64,000 nucleotides of DNA from Pythium myriotylum (taxonomy: Eukaryota; Oomycota; Peronosporomycetes; Pythiales; Pythiaceae): contig JALJCQ010000001.1 of assembly GCA_023091665.1 (NCBI GenBank), positions 2,604,001-2,668,000 on the forward strand. The letters are read 5' to 3'. This document shows positions 21,181-33,191 of this stretch, piece by piece. The position numbers and the translations under genes are program-made. The notes below the pieces were generated by a model that was not told the origin of the DNA, searched no databases, and worked only from the letters and a program-made list of their open reading frames with translations. Numbering within the stretch: position 1 is the first letter of the stretch; the number at the start of each line of letters is the position of its first letter.

Positions 21181-24100
21181 TTAGCGAAACTGCTCGCGTG
21201 GAGTAGATGCGACGCTCTGATCACGTACCATCTCTTCCTCTTCGTCTTCCTCGTTGACTACGAGGTCTGTACCCTGGGTTTCTTCAGCAATGCCTTGTGA
21301 AGACCCCCGACGTCTCTTTGCTGAAGCTGATGGCCGTTCCTTCTCCTCCTTATCTTCATCAGAATCGTTCAAATCCCCAACAGCATCAACGCTCTTCCTG
21401 GTGAGCGAAACGGTTGTTTCTGCAGAATCACGCCTCTTTGCTCTAGATGCCACAGAAGGACGAGGCACAAAGTTGTCCGCGTCGTCCTCACTCTCGGAAT
21501 CCTCTACGAATGTCTTCGCCTGCGACCTAGCCTTCCGCATTAGAGACTGCCGTCGGTTTGGTGTCACTTCATCTCCGCCACTGGCTAATGTGGTGGTCGT
21601 TGGTGTCGCGGGGCTCTTCTGTAATGACCGTCGACGGCTCTTAGTTGTAGAGCCAGGCGAAGGTTTTTGCTTCCGAGCAGAGAGGGGAGGGGAGTTCATA
21701 GATATGAAGGTTGAAGTGGCTCCGGAAGGTTTGATGGGAGATAGCGATGCCTGGTGATACAGAGATGAAACTTAGTGGGAATATCCTCCATGTAACCGAA
21801 CAGAAACTCACAGTGATGCGGGATTTTTTTCGCGGAGGGTCAGCGAGATGTGCCTTTTCTTCATCATCCTGGATAGCGGAGTTCGAAGTGATGGACAATC
21901 GCTTATCTGGCCCCTTGCCAGAACTGTAAAGCTGCTTTGGAAGATAGATCTTGCCAGGAAATGCTTTCAGGTTAGATTGGTTCTTGATCCGACGTTTGAG
22001 TAGGGCGACTGCACATTCGGCGAGAGGATAAATAGCGACTCCATTCGGATCAGAAGAGTCGTGACAATCAGAGAGCTTGGTGAGAATCTGAAGCAGAAAC
22101 GCGATGTTGTCTGCCTCTGCAGAGTTAGAAGGCATCAACCCGTTGATAAAGAAGTCGAGGTACGCGACCTGCTCGCCCCAAGCTGGGTCGGAGACAACAG
22201 ACCCTCGCGAGCCACTTGCAAACGCTTTTGCCGCAGCTGAAGGATAATCTGGATGATGTGCGAGGAGATGAATGACGTACGGCAGCGCATACTCGGGTAC
22301 CATCAAAGCATTGGCATTTTGTCTTTCTTCGTCATCTCCTTCATCGGAATTGGGATGGGCCGTGCGTGAAGATGTTGCCTCGAACACACGGCGCATTCGC
22401 TCAACAGCCGCACTCAAAAGACCGCGTGCAGTCTTCTTTAACATCCCGTTTTGTTCTGTTGCAGCGAGAACCAGATAGCTCAAATACTTATGGGGGTGCG
22501 GAATAGAGTTCTTCATCAAATTCGCCGAGAGCTTCTTCAAAAATGCTTTTCGTACGTCTTCTGATGAATCTTGCACCACGAAACCGAGGATGTGCCATTC
22601 GGACACAGTCAAAGAACTCTCGATCCCACGATGGCGAAGCAGCTTGAGAGTATTGCAAGAGGCTGCTGTACGGTATTTGGCAGGTAGAGACCCTGCCGAA
22701 CCCCACATGCGTCCATCCGAACGTAGAAGTTCAAACAAAAGCTTCAGCAATTCGCGACTTCTGTCCCGAAGATTAGAAGAGTACCCTTCGTGTCCATACA
22801 AGAGGAGATCTGACGCGACTTTTATCGCGAGACAACGCACTTCAGCAGCTTTCGCCACAGTGTATCCTGTCTTCGAGGATTTTTTCAGTTTGCTTGCTGA
22901 AGCTGTTGACTCTTGCTTTTCTTGCAAGATGTAATTCTCCATGAGAACTTGCCATAAGGAATCAACGTTGTCCGCATTGTGAAATAGATGGAGAGGACAG
23001 CGCTTTGCGAACACGTGAAGGCTCTGCAGAGTTGAGATGGCTGTTGGCGCGCTTGGTGAGACAAGCACTTTTTTGGAGCATAGCTTCGTGACGAGCGAAC
23101 CCACATCATTCGCTTCTCCAAAAAAGTTTGCTAGGATCTGAGCTGAGAACTTCGCCGCAGCGCCATCATCTTGTGAAGTCGTATTCTTAAGAGCAAGTCC
23201 AAGGCAACACTGCTTTAGGTAGTGTTTGAGGGGGTCGGATGGTGTCGAATCAGCACCTCGGCGGTCTACCAAATCTAATATGTCTTGTTGCTGCTTGCTC
23301 CAGAACTCAGAGAAGTGAGCGAGAACATTCAGGATACAAGTCACCACCTTGTTGTCTCGATCAAAATCCTCGTCATCATCACTTCCAGCCTTCGCAGAGG
23401 CGCTATCGTCATTCTCTACAAGGATTGCCTCAATTTCATCTTGAACAAAGCGCGCGAAGAGCTGTGGCGTTGTTCGAGATACGATCAAGAGTAGATCAGT
23501 CACTGTGCGGTTCTCGCGGTGTTGAGGGATGCCACTACCCACGAAGAACCGTAGGTATGAACCGATCGTCGCCTCACTCACCGTGAGCATGTTAAGTTTA
23601 CGGCAAAAGTTCTTCAAGAATTCACCCAGAGGAGACTTGGAGCCAACAGCTTTCACGAGACGATCGCGCGCACTTCTGTACTCATCTTGGGGTCTAGAAA
23701 AGTCGCACAGTAGCTCGAGTTGTTTGAAGACTGACTGGTCCTTCCAACTAACCAGCTGATCCAGCAGCTTGCTCAGATTTTCAGTCTCGCTAAACAGTGG
23801 TGCAATTGCCGATTGAAGAGCGGTTTTGGCAGAAATAAGCGCTTCCGACTGCTGGGATGGTGCAACACCTTTCCTCGCTACCTTTCTCGCAGTTAAGAAA
23901 GCTTCTACGGATGACAGACATTTCGCTCGCTCGACAAATAGACGGCGAAGAGCCTCTCTGGCGGTTGCATCAAGCGAGTGGTAGATATAGAGCAAACCCT
24001 TCGCTCGCGCATGCTCAGAGGCAGCCTTTGGAAGTAAAATGTCGTCTAACAGTTGGATTACTCGCAACTTGAGCTCTTGTTGCGGGTACGCAAAGCATTT

Positions 24101-25927
24101 TAGCACATAATCGGGAACCCATCCCAGCTTCTTGGAATGGGCGGTAGGGACTACGTTGTTGAGGGAGATATCATTGTCATCTTCTTCTGCATCTTCGTCT
24201 TCTGGTGACCAGTAGGCTGAAATATGGGCAGCGTAGACTTGGCTCAAACCGGTCATTGTTTCTTTGCGTAGTACGACACGTTTGTCTTTCATCCGCTCAC
24301 CGACCTGGCGAAGACATTCTTCGCTTACAGCATCGAGGTTGTTTGCTGCAAGATCACAAACTTCATTTACAGCAAGCCGTCGAACTTCCCACTCAGGATC
24401 AGCCAATCTCGCCACAAATTCTTTCTCAATCAAAGAAGCGAGCTCAGGTTTTCGTTGCCAGATGATGGCACTAACCTGGACCATTTGAAGGCGGATTTCC
24501 TTGCTAACATCTCTGAAGCGACCCAGAAAATCTCGGAAGTTCTTCATGTAATCTTGCCCATACTCAGCATGTGACGAAGCAAACAGTCGACCCATCAACG
24601 CGATTGCCTCTGAACGAGTCGCGACTTCATCGACCTGAAGCTGCATACACACGTTTGGCAATACATACAATAAGAGAGACGAGTTCACTTTGTGCACTTC
24701 GTAGATGAGCGTGTAGACGTGTTCCTTCAGCTCAGAAGCCTTTGTCTGGAACGAAGACGGTGCGTCTACGAGGACGCTATTAAAGAAATGGGATATGTGG
24801 CTCTGGAGTTGGTCACTAGTCCGTCGAATTAGCTCCTGAGCCATGTGATACGGACCACGATCAGCAACATCTTGCGAAGACGATCCGTTGCTCGAGTTTG
24901 TCTCTGCACTTGGGTTCGAGTGCACGAGAGGAGAAAGAATCGCGTCGAGCAGAGATTGTTCGATTGTATCGCTCTCTTCAATGCACGAAACCATGATCGA
25001 CACCATCAAATTCTCGATCTTCACCGAGTGCTCTTTGCGGATTGTGTTGAATAGAGTGCGAAATAGCTGCACAAGCAAAGGCTCATCCGACTCATCCGGC
25101 ACGTAATCCATGCCGAGAAGTAGAAGGCAGGATCTGAAGTTTGCCAAACTCTCCAGCACATACAGGTGGTGGAGATCTGTCGACGCAGTCTTGCCTTTGG
25201 CATCGTGATCTTCAATCGCCAGCGAGCGCAGCTGCTCAAGAATCAGTTGAAACGCATCGTAGAGCTCTTCGTTGGACTTGAACGGCATATCGGGTGCATA
25301 TATTCGCAGCAGTTCCACAAAACAGCACGAGGCAAGTGAACGCACGTTCTTCTCTGAATGCTCCAGCACCTTATCATGCAAGAGCTCCGTGCACACGAGG
25401 CGAAGCTTCTCCAATGGGACTTCCTCGTCTTGTTGCTGGTTCGGAATCTGTTGTAGGGCACCCCACGTCTGCTTTAATCTTCGAGAGAGCTCTGACGAGT
25501 TCCCCGCGGTGAGCAGGAATGAACCCGTCAGTATCTGATCGACATCGACCTCAGCTGTGCTCTTGTTGCGTGATGCCGACGCGCCACTCGCACCGCGCTC
25601 ACGACGCGGCCCTCGCTCTTCGTCCTTCTCTTCCTGCTCCGAGCCGCTCAGCGGCTCTTGCGCCGCTCGCTTCTTGCCCTTGGCGACCGCGCGTTGCGGC
25701 TTGACTGGCGCCTCGTCCCCGTCGCCCTCCTCGCGCTCCGCGTCGTCCGATTCGCCACCGTCGTCGTCCCTCTCCTCGTGCTTCTTGGCCACCGGCGCCT
25801 TGTCCTTGCGGCGCAGAGCAGACCTCTTCAGCGAGTCCGCGATCGTCTGCTGCTTGCCGCTGCTCGCCGCCGCTTTCTTCGGAGTCGGCGCCTTCTTCTT
25901 GGCCGCGCGCTTCCCCGTCGGCGGCAT
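21181..25927 (-). CDS. PDS5: PDS5-like sister-chromatid cohesion factor (2 exons)
   Basis: Exons 25927-21812 and 21750-21181 (4,686 nt, 1,561 residues), with a 61-nt intron (GTGAGT...CACCAG) joined in phase 0. The frame is open further upstream, but MPPTGKRAAKKK at 25927 is the likely start: it follows an initiator-like CTTCATTTGG and opens with a Lys/Ala-rich nuclear-type tail. Residues from about 110 resemble the PDS5 N-terminal HEAT region (ASCCFVELLRIYAPDMPFKS, then the segment around LLLGMDYVPDE and FRTLFNTI). Helical repeats continue to about 1,330. The last exon is a basic Ser/Thr/Pro-rich tail with RRRS and KRRR clusters. PDS5 binds cohesin and controls its loading, release and acetylation. 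An NxxIxxxF/Y PCNA box is not complete in the N-terminal QQTIADSLKR. Identity rests on the N-terminal similarity. Confidence 0.85.
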
Positions 25928-26340
25928 CTTCCTTTCCCCGCCAAATGAAGCGCCGACAATTTGTACGCAGACGACGCTAACGGCAACGGGGCAACCGAAA
26001 AGTGTCCGGACAAAATCTGGCGTGGAGCTCGATCGGACAGATCGAGGAGAACAAAAAAAAAAAACTTGGCGCCAAAAGCTCCCTCGCGCTAAGAACGTGG
26101 TCATGGGTTCTTAACCGATCGTCACTCCCGGGAAGGAAGGGGGAGGGGTCGAGATGGAGTTCAGCCCGATCCACCTTGGAAAATCCAACCCACGAACGGA
26201 CACAAATGTTCCATTTCCACAACGACAACATGTATGGGGGAGACCGACGACGGGAACGACAGCTCGGTCTAATAGATAGGGGGAGTGCGCTACTATCACG
26301 CACTGGCACGGACTCGAAGACGAGTAGAGGAGAAGCGAGA
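25928..26340. promoter_or_regulatory. Upstream region of the PDS5-like gene
   Basis: Spacer between the PDS5 start and the stop of the next gene on the same strand. It contains an initiator-like CTTCATTTGG on the minus strand near 25941-25950 and a run of 12 A residues at 26053-26064. There is no coding sequence I can support. Confidence 0.4.
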
Positions 26341-27271
26341 CTAGAATTCCCAGACGCGGGAAAGGTCCTGGTCCTCTTGGGGGGGAGAGCCTTGCTTGGA
26401 CACGGGGTGCACGAGGTAGAGGTTCCCGGTCGCCGACTGCGAGCGTATCAGCTGCGGGGACGGGTTGGAGCTGTTCATGTGGTTGTGGCGGTTCGTGGGC
26501 TTGTTGCTGTTGTACGCGAGCAGGTTCTTGGGCGGTCCGGTGGCAGGCTGGGTGGCTTCCACGTCGTGGGCGAGGCGCATAGTACTCGTGATCGCGGTGG
26601 ACGATCTCCACTTCGCATCCGGGTAAGATCGCGTGAAGCGATTCGATGGCGACGAAGGGTCATCATCTTCGACCATCGTCTTGTTTAGTCCCACGGAACG
26701 CGTTGGCGTGAAAGTTGGGCGCTGGGAAGAAGACATGAGGAGCGACTGGTTTGACATTCGTCGCGACTCTCTCAGCTGGCGTTCGCGCACACGGTCCTGC
26801 GTCATCTTCAGTGGAACGCGGTTGCGAGGTCCTCGTGACTGGTGCATGTCGGAGAGCGTCTCCAATAGCATGCGCTTGTCGCTGCCGCTTTTGGTTCTGT
26901 CACTATTGAACAAAAGCGAGATAGTCAGCATCCTGTTTCGAGTCCAGTATTCTCCAGAGTCTCCTCAAGTAAACATACCTTCGCTTGGCTGTCGGGGGTC
27001 GATCGGCGACTGTGTACGCCGATGAATTCTCGCGCGCACCTGCTTCTTCTTCGTGGCACAGGCAGCGCGACATGAGCTTGCGGCACTTGGGGCACTTGCC
27101 GTCCCACTGCCCTGACGCCGACGAGGCCGAGGCTGCTTGACTCGTCGCGAGGTCAAGCGATTCCGGTCCGGGCATCCTGGCGCGGCGCGTCGTGACCGAC
27201 GGGGGTGGATAAAGACTCGAGTCGCTGTTGCTCTTTCCACCATCTTTCCGCTTGGAGAAGAAGGATTTCAT
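26341..27271 (-). CDS. Uncharacterised protein with N-terminal Cys cluster (2 exons)
   Basis: Exons 27271-26979 and 26902-26341 (855 nt, 284 residues), with a 76-nt intron (GTATGT...TGCTGAC...CAATAG) that restores frame across AG/T. I do not recognise the family. The N terminus is basic and Ser-rich. A compact Cys cluster CPKCRKLMSRCLCH (Cys 60, 63, 70, 72, His 73) could bind one zinc. The rest is low-complexity, rich in Ser, Asn, Arg and Pro, and probably disordered, with several RS/SP sites that could be phosphorylated. Nothing indicates an enzyme. The gene is minus-strand, upstream of and co-oriented with PDS5. The alternative is two separate short frames, but the splice signals and frame argue against that. 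Confidence 0.65.
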
Positions 27272-27714
27272 GGCGTCCTCGACCTCAGCGAGTAAACTAG
27301 CTTATCGCGTCGGGATCAACTGACCACGGCGGGAGCCAATGCGTCTCTGCGGTTTATTCGGCTGCGCGGCACTCGCACGCCACCACGCTACGGTCCAGCT
27401 GCCCCAATACAATCGGCGACCAGAACTCACGACACGACGGCACCGCGATGGGGTGTCATCGCGGCCTGTCCAGGTACACACACACCACATTGAAATACCT
27501 TCTATACCGAATACTGACTCTGGTTCCAGCCCGGCTCGCCACGGTGGCAGAGGGCACGAACCTCTTCAACTAAATAACCGATGTCAATCTGATGCTCCCT
27601 CTGGAAACAGTTGCCCCGTCGAGTTGACAGGATACGAGGCCTGCAACAGACTCCTTCTCCGATGAGCCAGTGTTGAGTCATTCTCTGTCGTCAGAGAGGG
27701 TTCTAGGATATCTG
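27272..27714. other. Intergenic spacer
   Basis: About 440 nt upstream of the Cys-cluster gene. Only short frames without family similarity. It probably contains that gene's promoter. I saw no clear initiator element. Confidence 0.5.
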
Positions 27715-28377
27715 TCAGGATAGGTCATGCAAGATCTCCATTGCCGTCTGGCGTTGAATGCTCGAGCTTATTGGCGTGTGGCCAATGCTGTCTGGTCGGG
27801 AGCTTTGTCCGGTTGCACACTGTTGACCACGCACCCAACCTTCTGGTGGCCACACGTCCTTCGCGGGCGGAACAAACGATTGCGTGCCTATGCTCGATCC
27901 ACTGTCAGTCGGCCAAGCGGCTGAGATATCGAGCTCTTCGTGCAAGTCCACTTCGCCAAGCAATCTGCCTGTCGCAAGATCGCGTCATTGGAGCAATCAG
28001 AGGAGGCATTGATCACCCTCAATTTTCGTTGTGATAGAAACGGTGGGGCAGTCCGAAGCGGAGTGTGAAATGGTCTCAGGTGCGTGATTCGTCGCCGGTC
28101 CACAAACTATAGTACATGGATCTGGAGCTAGGACTTGCGCTTCCACTCCTGTCGCCAAGTCTATGCTGGCATGAGCGGGCTGGGGGTAGAGGTTGCTTTC
28201 GTCTGGTCGCGACGTGCAGGGTTGAAAAGCTCTTCGCGAGTCGTCGGCGTCCATGCCAGTCCTAAACAACGCCGGTAGACATGATCAGGTCAACGCGGGA
28301 CGAAGGATTCGTTTCGCGTGCACGTTATCTTCGTACCTGTGGTCTTTCTGTTCGTTGACGAAATCATGGACGAACAT
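27715..28377 (-). CDS. Possible three-exon hypothetical gene
   Basis: A tentative model: exons 28377-28337, 28261-28017 and 27968-27715 (540 nt, 179 residues). The introns are 75 nt (GTACGA...GTTTAG, with TTGACCTGAT branch-like sequence) and 48 nt (GTGATC...CGACAG). The second is unusually short for this region. Both junctions keep frame and the joined reading is free of stops, with codon choice like neighbouring genes. No family is recognised. The predicted protein is rich in Asp, Ser, Pro and Thr. The ATG at 28377 is only the first in frame. It lies 141 nt downstream of a bZIP gene on the same strand, so it could also be untranslated DNA that happens to be open. Confidence 0.3.
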
Positions 28378-28518
28378 GCTCTTCACAGGCTTGGAACCAT
28401 CCCCTCCACAAGTTTGGACGTGCAGAAACACCAAGGACTGTTATTGCGGGCAACTGAACGGCATTCGTTGAACGGAAATAATGTATAGGGAGAAGAATTA
28501 TTGGGGCCTGGCTCAACT

Positions 28519-29457
28519 TCAAACGTACATGACCGACTCGATTGCCCGTTGACTTTTCTGGCTCAGGGGTGCGATCTGTCCTGTGCAAAATGAGATGTTG
28601 GCCCCCTCCATACACGCAGCAACCTTCTTCAGGCACCCAAGAGATCGCTGAAGACCCGAAACAAAGTCCATGTCCGTCCCAAGCCACGAGCACGCGGCGT
28701 CTTGGTTGAACAAAAATCGCACTTTTCCTGGTATGTGCAACGGGTTGACGACCAACTTCTGGATCGCTTCTTCGTCGCCTTGGACATGAGGACAAAGGCA
28801 CAAGAGCCCTTGCCGTCGAGGCCAAATGACAAGGACAACGTCAATTGTAACTGCCGTTAGATCCCCGTGCGTGGAGACGTCAACTGAACTCGGAACATAC
28901 TTGGTCCTTGCAAAGATGCTACTATACAGCTTCCACTGCTCAACCACGTGGTCGACACCGTAGTAATCTGGACCAGACACGGTCGGCGGCAAAGTTGCCC
29001 GCAAGAACCGTTCATGCTCGTCGTCCCGCCTCACGTGGATTCCAAACTCGAACCGACGCACGTACTCCATGGCAATCTTCGCCGGCGCCCCATCGACCAC
29101 ACTGCGCGAAAGAAACAAACTCTGGCTCTTGAGCAGTGCACGTCGACTGTACTCCAGCTGGGCAATCGTCTCTGCGAGCTGGTTTACTTCAGTCTCCAAC
29201 TCCAGCGTGCGCTCTTTCTGCTTGGTGCGGTGGCGGCGTTGGTGGAGCTTGTACTGGAGCCTGCGCCGCACGACGCGCTCCTCAGGCGTGAGCCTGCGCT
29301 TGGGTCGTGTCGCCAGCGTGCGCTCCAACTCCTCGTCCGAGTTGTGCGTGGCTTCGCCACTGGACAGGACTGGCGACTGGGCCTGCAGCAGCTCGACCGT
29401 CGACGGCCCGTAACTGGACACGGCGGTGGACTCTAGATCTTCCCGAGTGTCTCCCAT
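28519..29457 (-). CDS. bZIP-like protein 1 with NTF2-like C-terminal domain
   Basis: A single exon of 312 residues. The frame is open further upstream but only from a GTG. ATG 29457 has a strong context (AGA before, G after). Residues 62-81 form a basic region with the core QYKLHQRRHR, followed by heptad-spaced Leu/Val/Ile to about 115, so it should dimerise and bind DNA. The position normally held by the invariant Asn is Tyr 69, and the usual Ser/Cys is His. Residues about 125-300 carry a domain shared with the other four bZIP genes here (GPDYYGVDHVVEQW, then WLGTDMDFVSGL, then CTGQI). Its order of helices and strands suggests an NTF2/SnoaL-like fold (inference). Likely a nuclear transcription regulator of the oomycete-specific kind. 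Confidence 0.85.
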   Translation of the reverse strand: MGDTREDLESTAVSSYGPSTVELLQAQSPVLSSGEATHNSDEELERTLATRPKRRLTPEERVVRRRLQYKLHQRRHRTKQKERTLELETEVNQLAETIAQLEYSRRALLKSQSLFLSRSVVDGAPAKIAMEYVRRFEFGIHVRRDDEHERFLRATLPPTVSGPDYYGVDHVVEQWKLYSSIFARTKYVPSSVDVSTHGDLTAVTIDVVLVIWPRRQGLLCLCPHVQGDEEAIQKLVVNPLHIPGKVRFLFNQDAACSWLGTDMDFVSGLQRSLGCLKKVAACMEGANISFCTGQIAPLSQKSQRAIESVMYV

Positions 29458-30493
29458 TCTGACGCACACCAAAAGATACGAGGAAGAAGGAAATGGAGCA
29501 CTGGCAGTGGACTTGTCAACTGCTTCTTCGGCGTCGACCAAGTGCTTGGATGAACACGCGAGACTCGACGAACCGAGCCCCTCGTCCCTTGGCACGTTTT
29601 TTCGACGGTTCAGAGGACGGATGACAGACTCTGTAAAGTTTGATTTTAAAATTCAAAGAGACGGGGTGAATTTTGGATCTTCCTGGTGGTTGCACAACAA
29701 TAAAGTACTGTGACATGAGAAATTCTGGACAGAATAGTCACAGTGGAAAGTATTTCAACTGGAAATATGTTCCAAAAAACCAATATAGGAGACTGTGATT
29801 GGATATAAATCAAGTAAAGACACATTGTTGTCCCTCGTGCTCCTACGGTACGACCATAAATCAACCTGTTTGATGCATGCTTCGACAAGAAACTGACTGA
29901 TCACGTGGCAGAGAAAATGAAGCCATCTCTTTCACCCTTAACCCAGCCCCACTAGACCCAACTCATCTTTCTCTTGATTGGAAATGAACGCTGTCGCCTC
30001 CGGTCAATTTGCACCTTGCATCTTCGATTTTCATAGTAATGAAGCGTTGGTGGCGATGCTCTCATGTTCGTAGCATGAGTAGGCTCACACGATCGATGTG
30101 GCAACTGCTCGAGTCTGCCCTCGATAGTTCTTCGCGCGTACGTCAACTTGTAGAGGCTTGGATCTGCTAGGAGTGGTCTCCTGTTCTGAGCAGATCCGAC
30201 ACAAGAGTCGAATTTGGCAGTAATGTTCTCGCGGCTGAGAAAAGATCGATGCCAAGTGCGATTGGTACGCTACTGGCTTCAAGCCAGGAGTGTTCTTAGC
30301 GGCTTCACAACACATAGAGCGACCGCCATACCAATCGCACTTGGCATCAATCTCTTCTCAGACGACATCGCGCTTTTCTCTTCCGTGTGTGTCGCTTTCC
30401 ATCGCGCTCCACCAATAGATGGTAGAGAATGGTTCCAGCACGGATCTTCGAATTGTGCCGATTTAGCAAATTCAGACGGAAAACCTCGAGGCT
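29458..30493. other. Intergenic region, partly AT-rich
   Basis: The 1 kb between bZIP-like gene 1 and the Crinkler relic. 29640-29960 is clearly more AT-rich than the coding DNA around it. It holds the inverted repeat at 30235-30361, and no gene I can support. Confidence 0.6.
30235..30361. repeat. Imperfect inverted repeat, 33-nt arms, 61-nt loop
   Basis: Arms 30235-30267 and 30329-30361 are reverse complements at 31 of 33 positions. The core GATGCCAAGTGCGATTGGTA is perfect on both sides. It could fold into a hairpin and lies just before the Crinkler relic. It may be the trace of a small inverted-repeat element. Confidence 0.85.
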
Positions 30494-32055
30494 GTGCGAC
30501 GTCGTTTTGGAACCGGTTTGGACCGCGGTTTCGGAACCTTCATTCTCAAATTTGCAGAAGCGATGAAGCGAAAATGGTTCCAGCTTGGGGGAGTCCCGTC
30601 AACATACACGACATGTCGAGCAGACACGGTCAAAGAAATTGCAAGCCTTCTTGACCGCATTCCGTTCATATTCGTTCGCGCTCCCCCTTTGTCCGGGGAG
30701 ACGGCCATGTGCAATCTACTCTACAACCACATTGTTGATTCCAAGCCCGATATGCTTGTCGCTCGCGTGTGTGCAACTTTCATGCCTGATACCAACAATT
30801 TTTACGACTACTTCATATATATGGCTGCGATTTCCAGGAGTTTTGTGCACTCAAGCTCGATCGAGTTGTGTTTATCGACGAAGCACAGGCTACGTACGGC
30901 GATGAACGGCTGTGGTTGGGCTTTATTAAGGGGACGTTAGATGGAGGATTCCCTGGTTTGCGCTTCGTCGTTCTCTCATCCTATGGCAGCTTTGATATCT
31001 ACAAGAAACATGCCCGCGATGGAACTGCATTTATTGTTCCTGGTGAGAATATCATTGGATTGAATCCAAAGAAGATAAGTGATCAGAAGACGTACCCTGG
31101 TTTGCGTCTTTCTCGTGTGGAGCTTGACGAAATGCTTCAGAGCAGCATTGATGGCAAAATCATCTCCAATCTCATCTGAATACTGTGCTCGGGTCACATT
31201 GGTATTGCTCGAGCAATCCTGTTGTTTTTGCAAACGAGGTTTGGCACGATACCGCGAGATGCTAAAGATATTGAGATGGAGCTTCGCTCCAAGCGGCTTT
31301 TGCAGAACATCCGACGTGATTATCGTGGCATTCCGACTGCAGATGCTTTAGGACGAGTACTGCAAGCTCATGAACTATCGGATAAGGCAAAACAAAAGAC
31401 GATCGAAGTCATAAATGGTGTTGCTTCTGGCAAGCCTATGCTCTCTTCACTTGGGAAGCGAACTCCTGAAGGTCGGATTGCCGTGGAGTTGCTTACCAAG
31501 TTTGGTTTTTTTGTATGAGGATCCGACGCAGCAGCTCCAGTTTGCATCGAACATGCATTTCAAGGTCTGGCTATACTCAAACCGAACGGATCCAATTGAA
31601 TACAGTACAAGATTTCAGATATCTCTCATGAAGACTTCGTTGTTGCTTGTGTGAAGCGAATGAGTGCTTCACGACTGCAGTATTTCGATAGTGGAAACAC
31701 AGGAAGTATTGCTCGAGAGCGCCAGATTCAAATGGAGCTATATGGCGCCACAGTGTCGTGTTTGCCTCGAGAGGTGATGGTCACTCCAGAATGGCGCACA
31801 GACGATGGGAAAGGATTTATTGATTTGGTGATTCGTGGCTCGAGCTTCCTTTGGTTCTGGGAGTTGCTTGTGAATAATAATGACGCTGTCGGCCGTTCGG
31901 AACGTTTTCAACCTGGGGGCAAGTATCATGGAAGTCTTACTGGAAGTTCCAGGTATGTGCTTCTTGACTTCCGTCAGAATGAGGGCGTTCGGAATCCGAA
32001 GCCTGGTTTTCTGTACGTATCCTTTGAGGATTCGTTTACTAAAGCGCGATGTTGA
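30494..32055 (+). pseudogene. Crinkler (CRN)-type effector relic: NTPase plus nuclease-like C-terminal region, broken
   Basis: Similarity to the CRN family is spread over all three frames. Frame 2 (30494-about 30825) carries the start of a P-loop NTPase (IASLLDRIPFIFVRAPP). Its Walker A reads SGET, so the usual Lys is lost. Frame 1 continues with the Walker B-like VFIDEAQ (near 30868), is cut by a TGA at 31177-31179, and resumes in the same frame to 31518. A frame change at a T run near 31507-31513 moves to frame 2, and another near 31615-31625 moves to frame 3, which carries a nuclease-like segment (TPEWRTDDGKGFIDLVI ... FWELLV) to the stop at 32055. No N-terminal LFLAK-type secretion region is seen. 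CRNs are host-directed effectors of plant and animal pathogenic oomycetes. With at least three frame changes, one stop and a mutated P-loop, this copy is non-functional. Confidence 0.85.
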
Positions 32056-33191
32056 ACTGTCAAACTAATCTCATCAATAAGTGGTGCTTTCGCCCATCAA
32101 TCACTCGGGTGATCTACGCACAGATCACACTTGTGTTGCGGGCCAAACTGCGCTGCAAGAGAACTGTAAGTTGCATAAAAGAGACGTCGCGCACGCGTTC
32201 CTGATTGGCAGGAACGCGTGTGTCCACATTCCCATTGGTGGAAGCGCTCCGAGATATTTCACCCAACCGGAGTGTGGCATCACAGCATAAGGTTTTATTG
32301 GGTGCTCGGCACATGGCTACATTCCCGTGGCATTCGCATGACATCCGATCAACGGAGGACCATCACGTAACGCGCGACTCACGCTCATGGTCCGTGCCAT
32401 GGTGCGGAATACTCGACGTAGCCACACGACTGATGGACGAGAGAAGCGAAGTCGCATACCCCGTCGTCGAGCCCACACATCTTCGATAACTTGCGCGGAG
32501 TTGGTGAACGCAACGCACGGCTTGCTTAGCGATGCGTTGAAGAGCGCCACTTCAATCATCATCGAACGGTACTAGGTCTCCTTCACCTGAGTGACGAGGG
32601 CAATTGAGTCGGGGAAAAACGAGCAAGACGCCCCGAAGATTCCTAGCTTCTCTTGCTGACGAAGAGACCTTCGTGCGCAACTTCGCGTTGTTTCTCCCTT
32701 GGCCTCGACAGTCGTCTCTAGCTGAATAGAAGATGTGTACGTGTTGCGTGGGAGCAGTTCGTCAGCAGATCCGGGACAGAGTCCATGACGAGTGCTCGTG
32801 CCGACAAGCTTCGTGGGGCCGCTGCACCATGGAGAACGCATGCTCTTCCCCGGAACGATGCAGAAGCCAAAATTTGCGTGGGTCAAGGCGCCGACAAACA
32901 AAGGACCTATACGTCGGACCATGCTGGTGTTGGCCTCATCCTGCTGGATACGCGCGCGTGGTGGAGATCCAACATGATCTTTACAATATAATATATATTA
33001 TGTCCGTATTATGGACACACCACATCTCATCGGTCACCGCGAGACTTTATGACTCAGGCAGCAGTACATGCATGTGACCACCGCACATGCTAAGCCGACC
33101 AGAGCTATGCGCGCATAGGAACCTCTGCTGTACCATACAGTACGATAGCGTTTATCGCAGATTTCTTCAGGACTTTTCTAATCAATCTGTT
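32056..33191. other. Intergenic region with no supported gene
   Basis: About 1.1 kb after the Crinkler relic. Short overlapping frames only. The longest is minus strand 32572-32922 (116 codons), without a domain I know. It contains the perfect hairpin at 32192-32220. Confidence 0.55.
32192..32220. repeat. Perfect hairpin, 12-bp stem, 5-nt loop
   Basis: CACGCGTTCCTG, loop ATTGG, then CAGGAACGCGTG. The stem is exact and GC-rich. It could be a DNA or RNA hairpin. There is no U-run or gene end immediately before it, so a terminator role is not supported. Confidence 0.85.
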
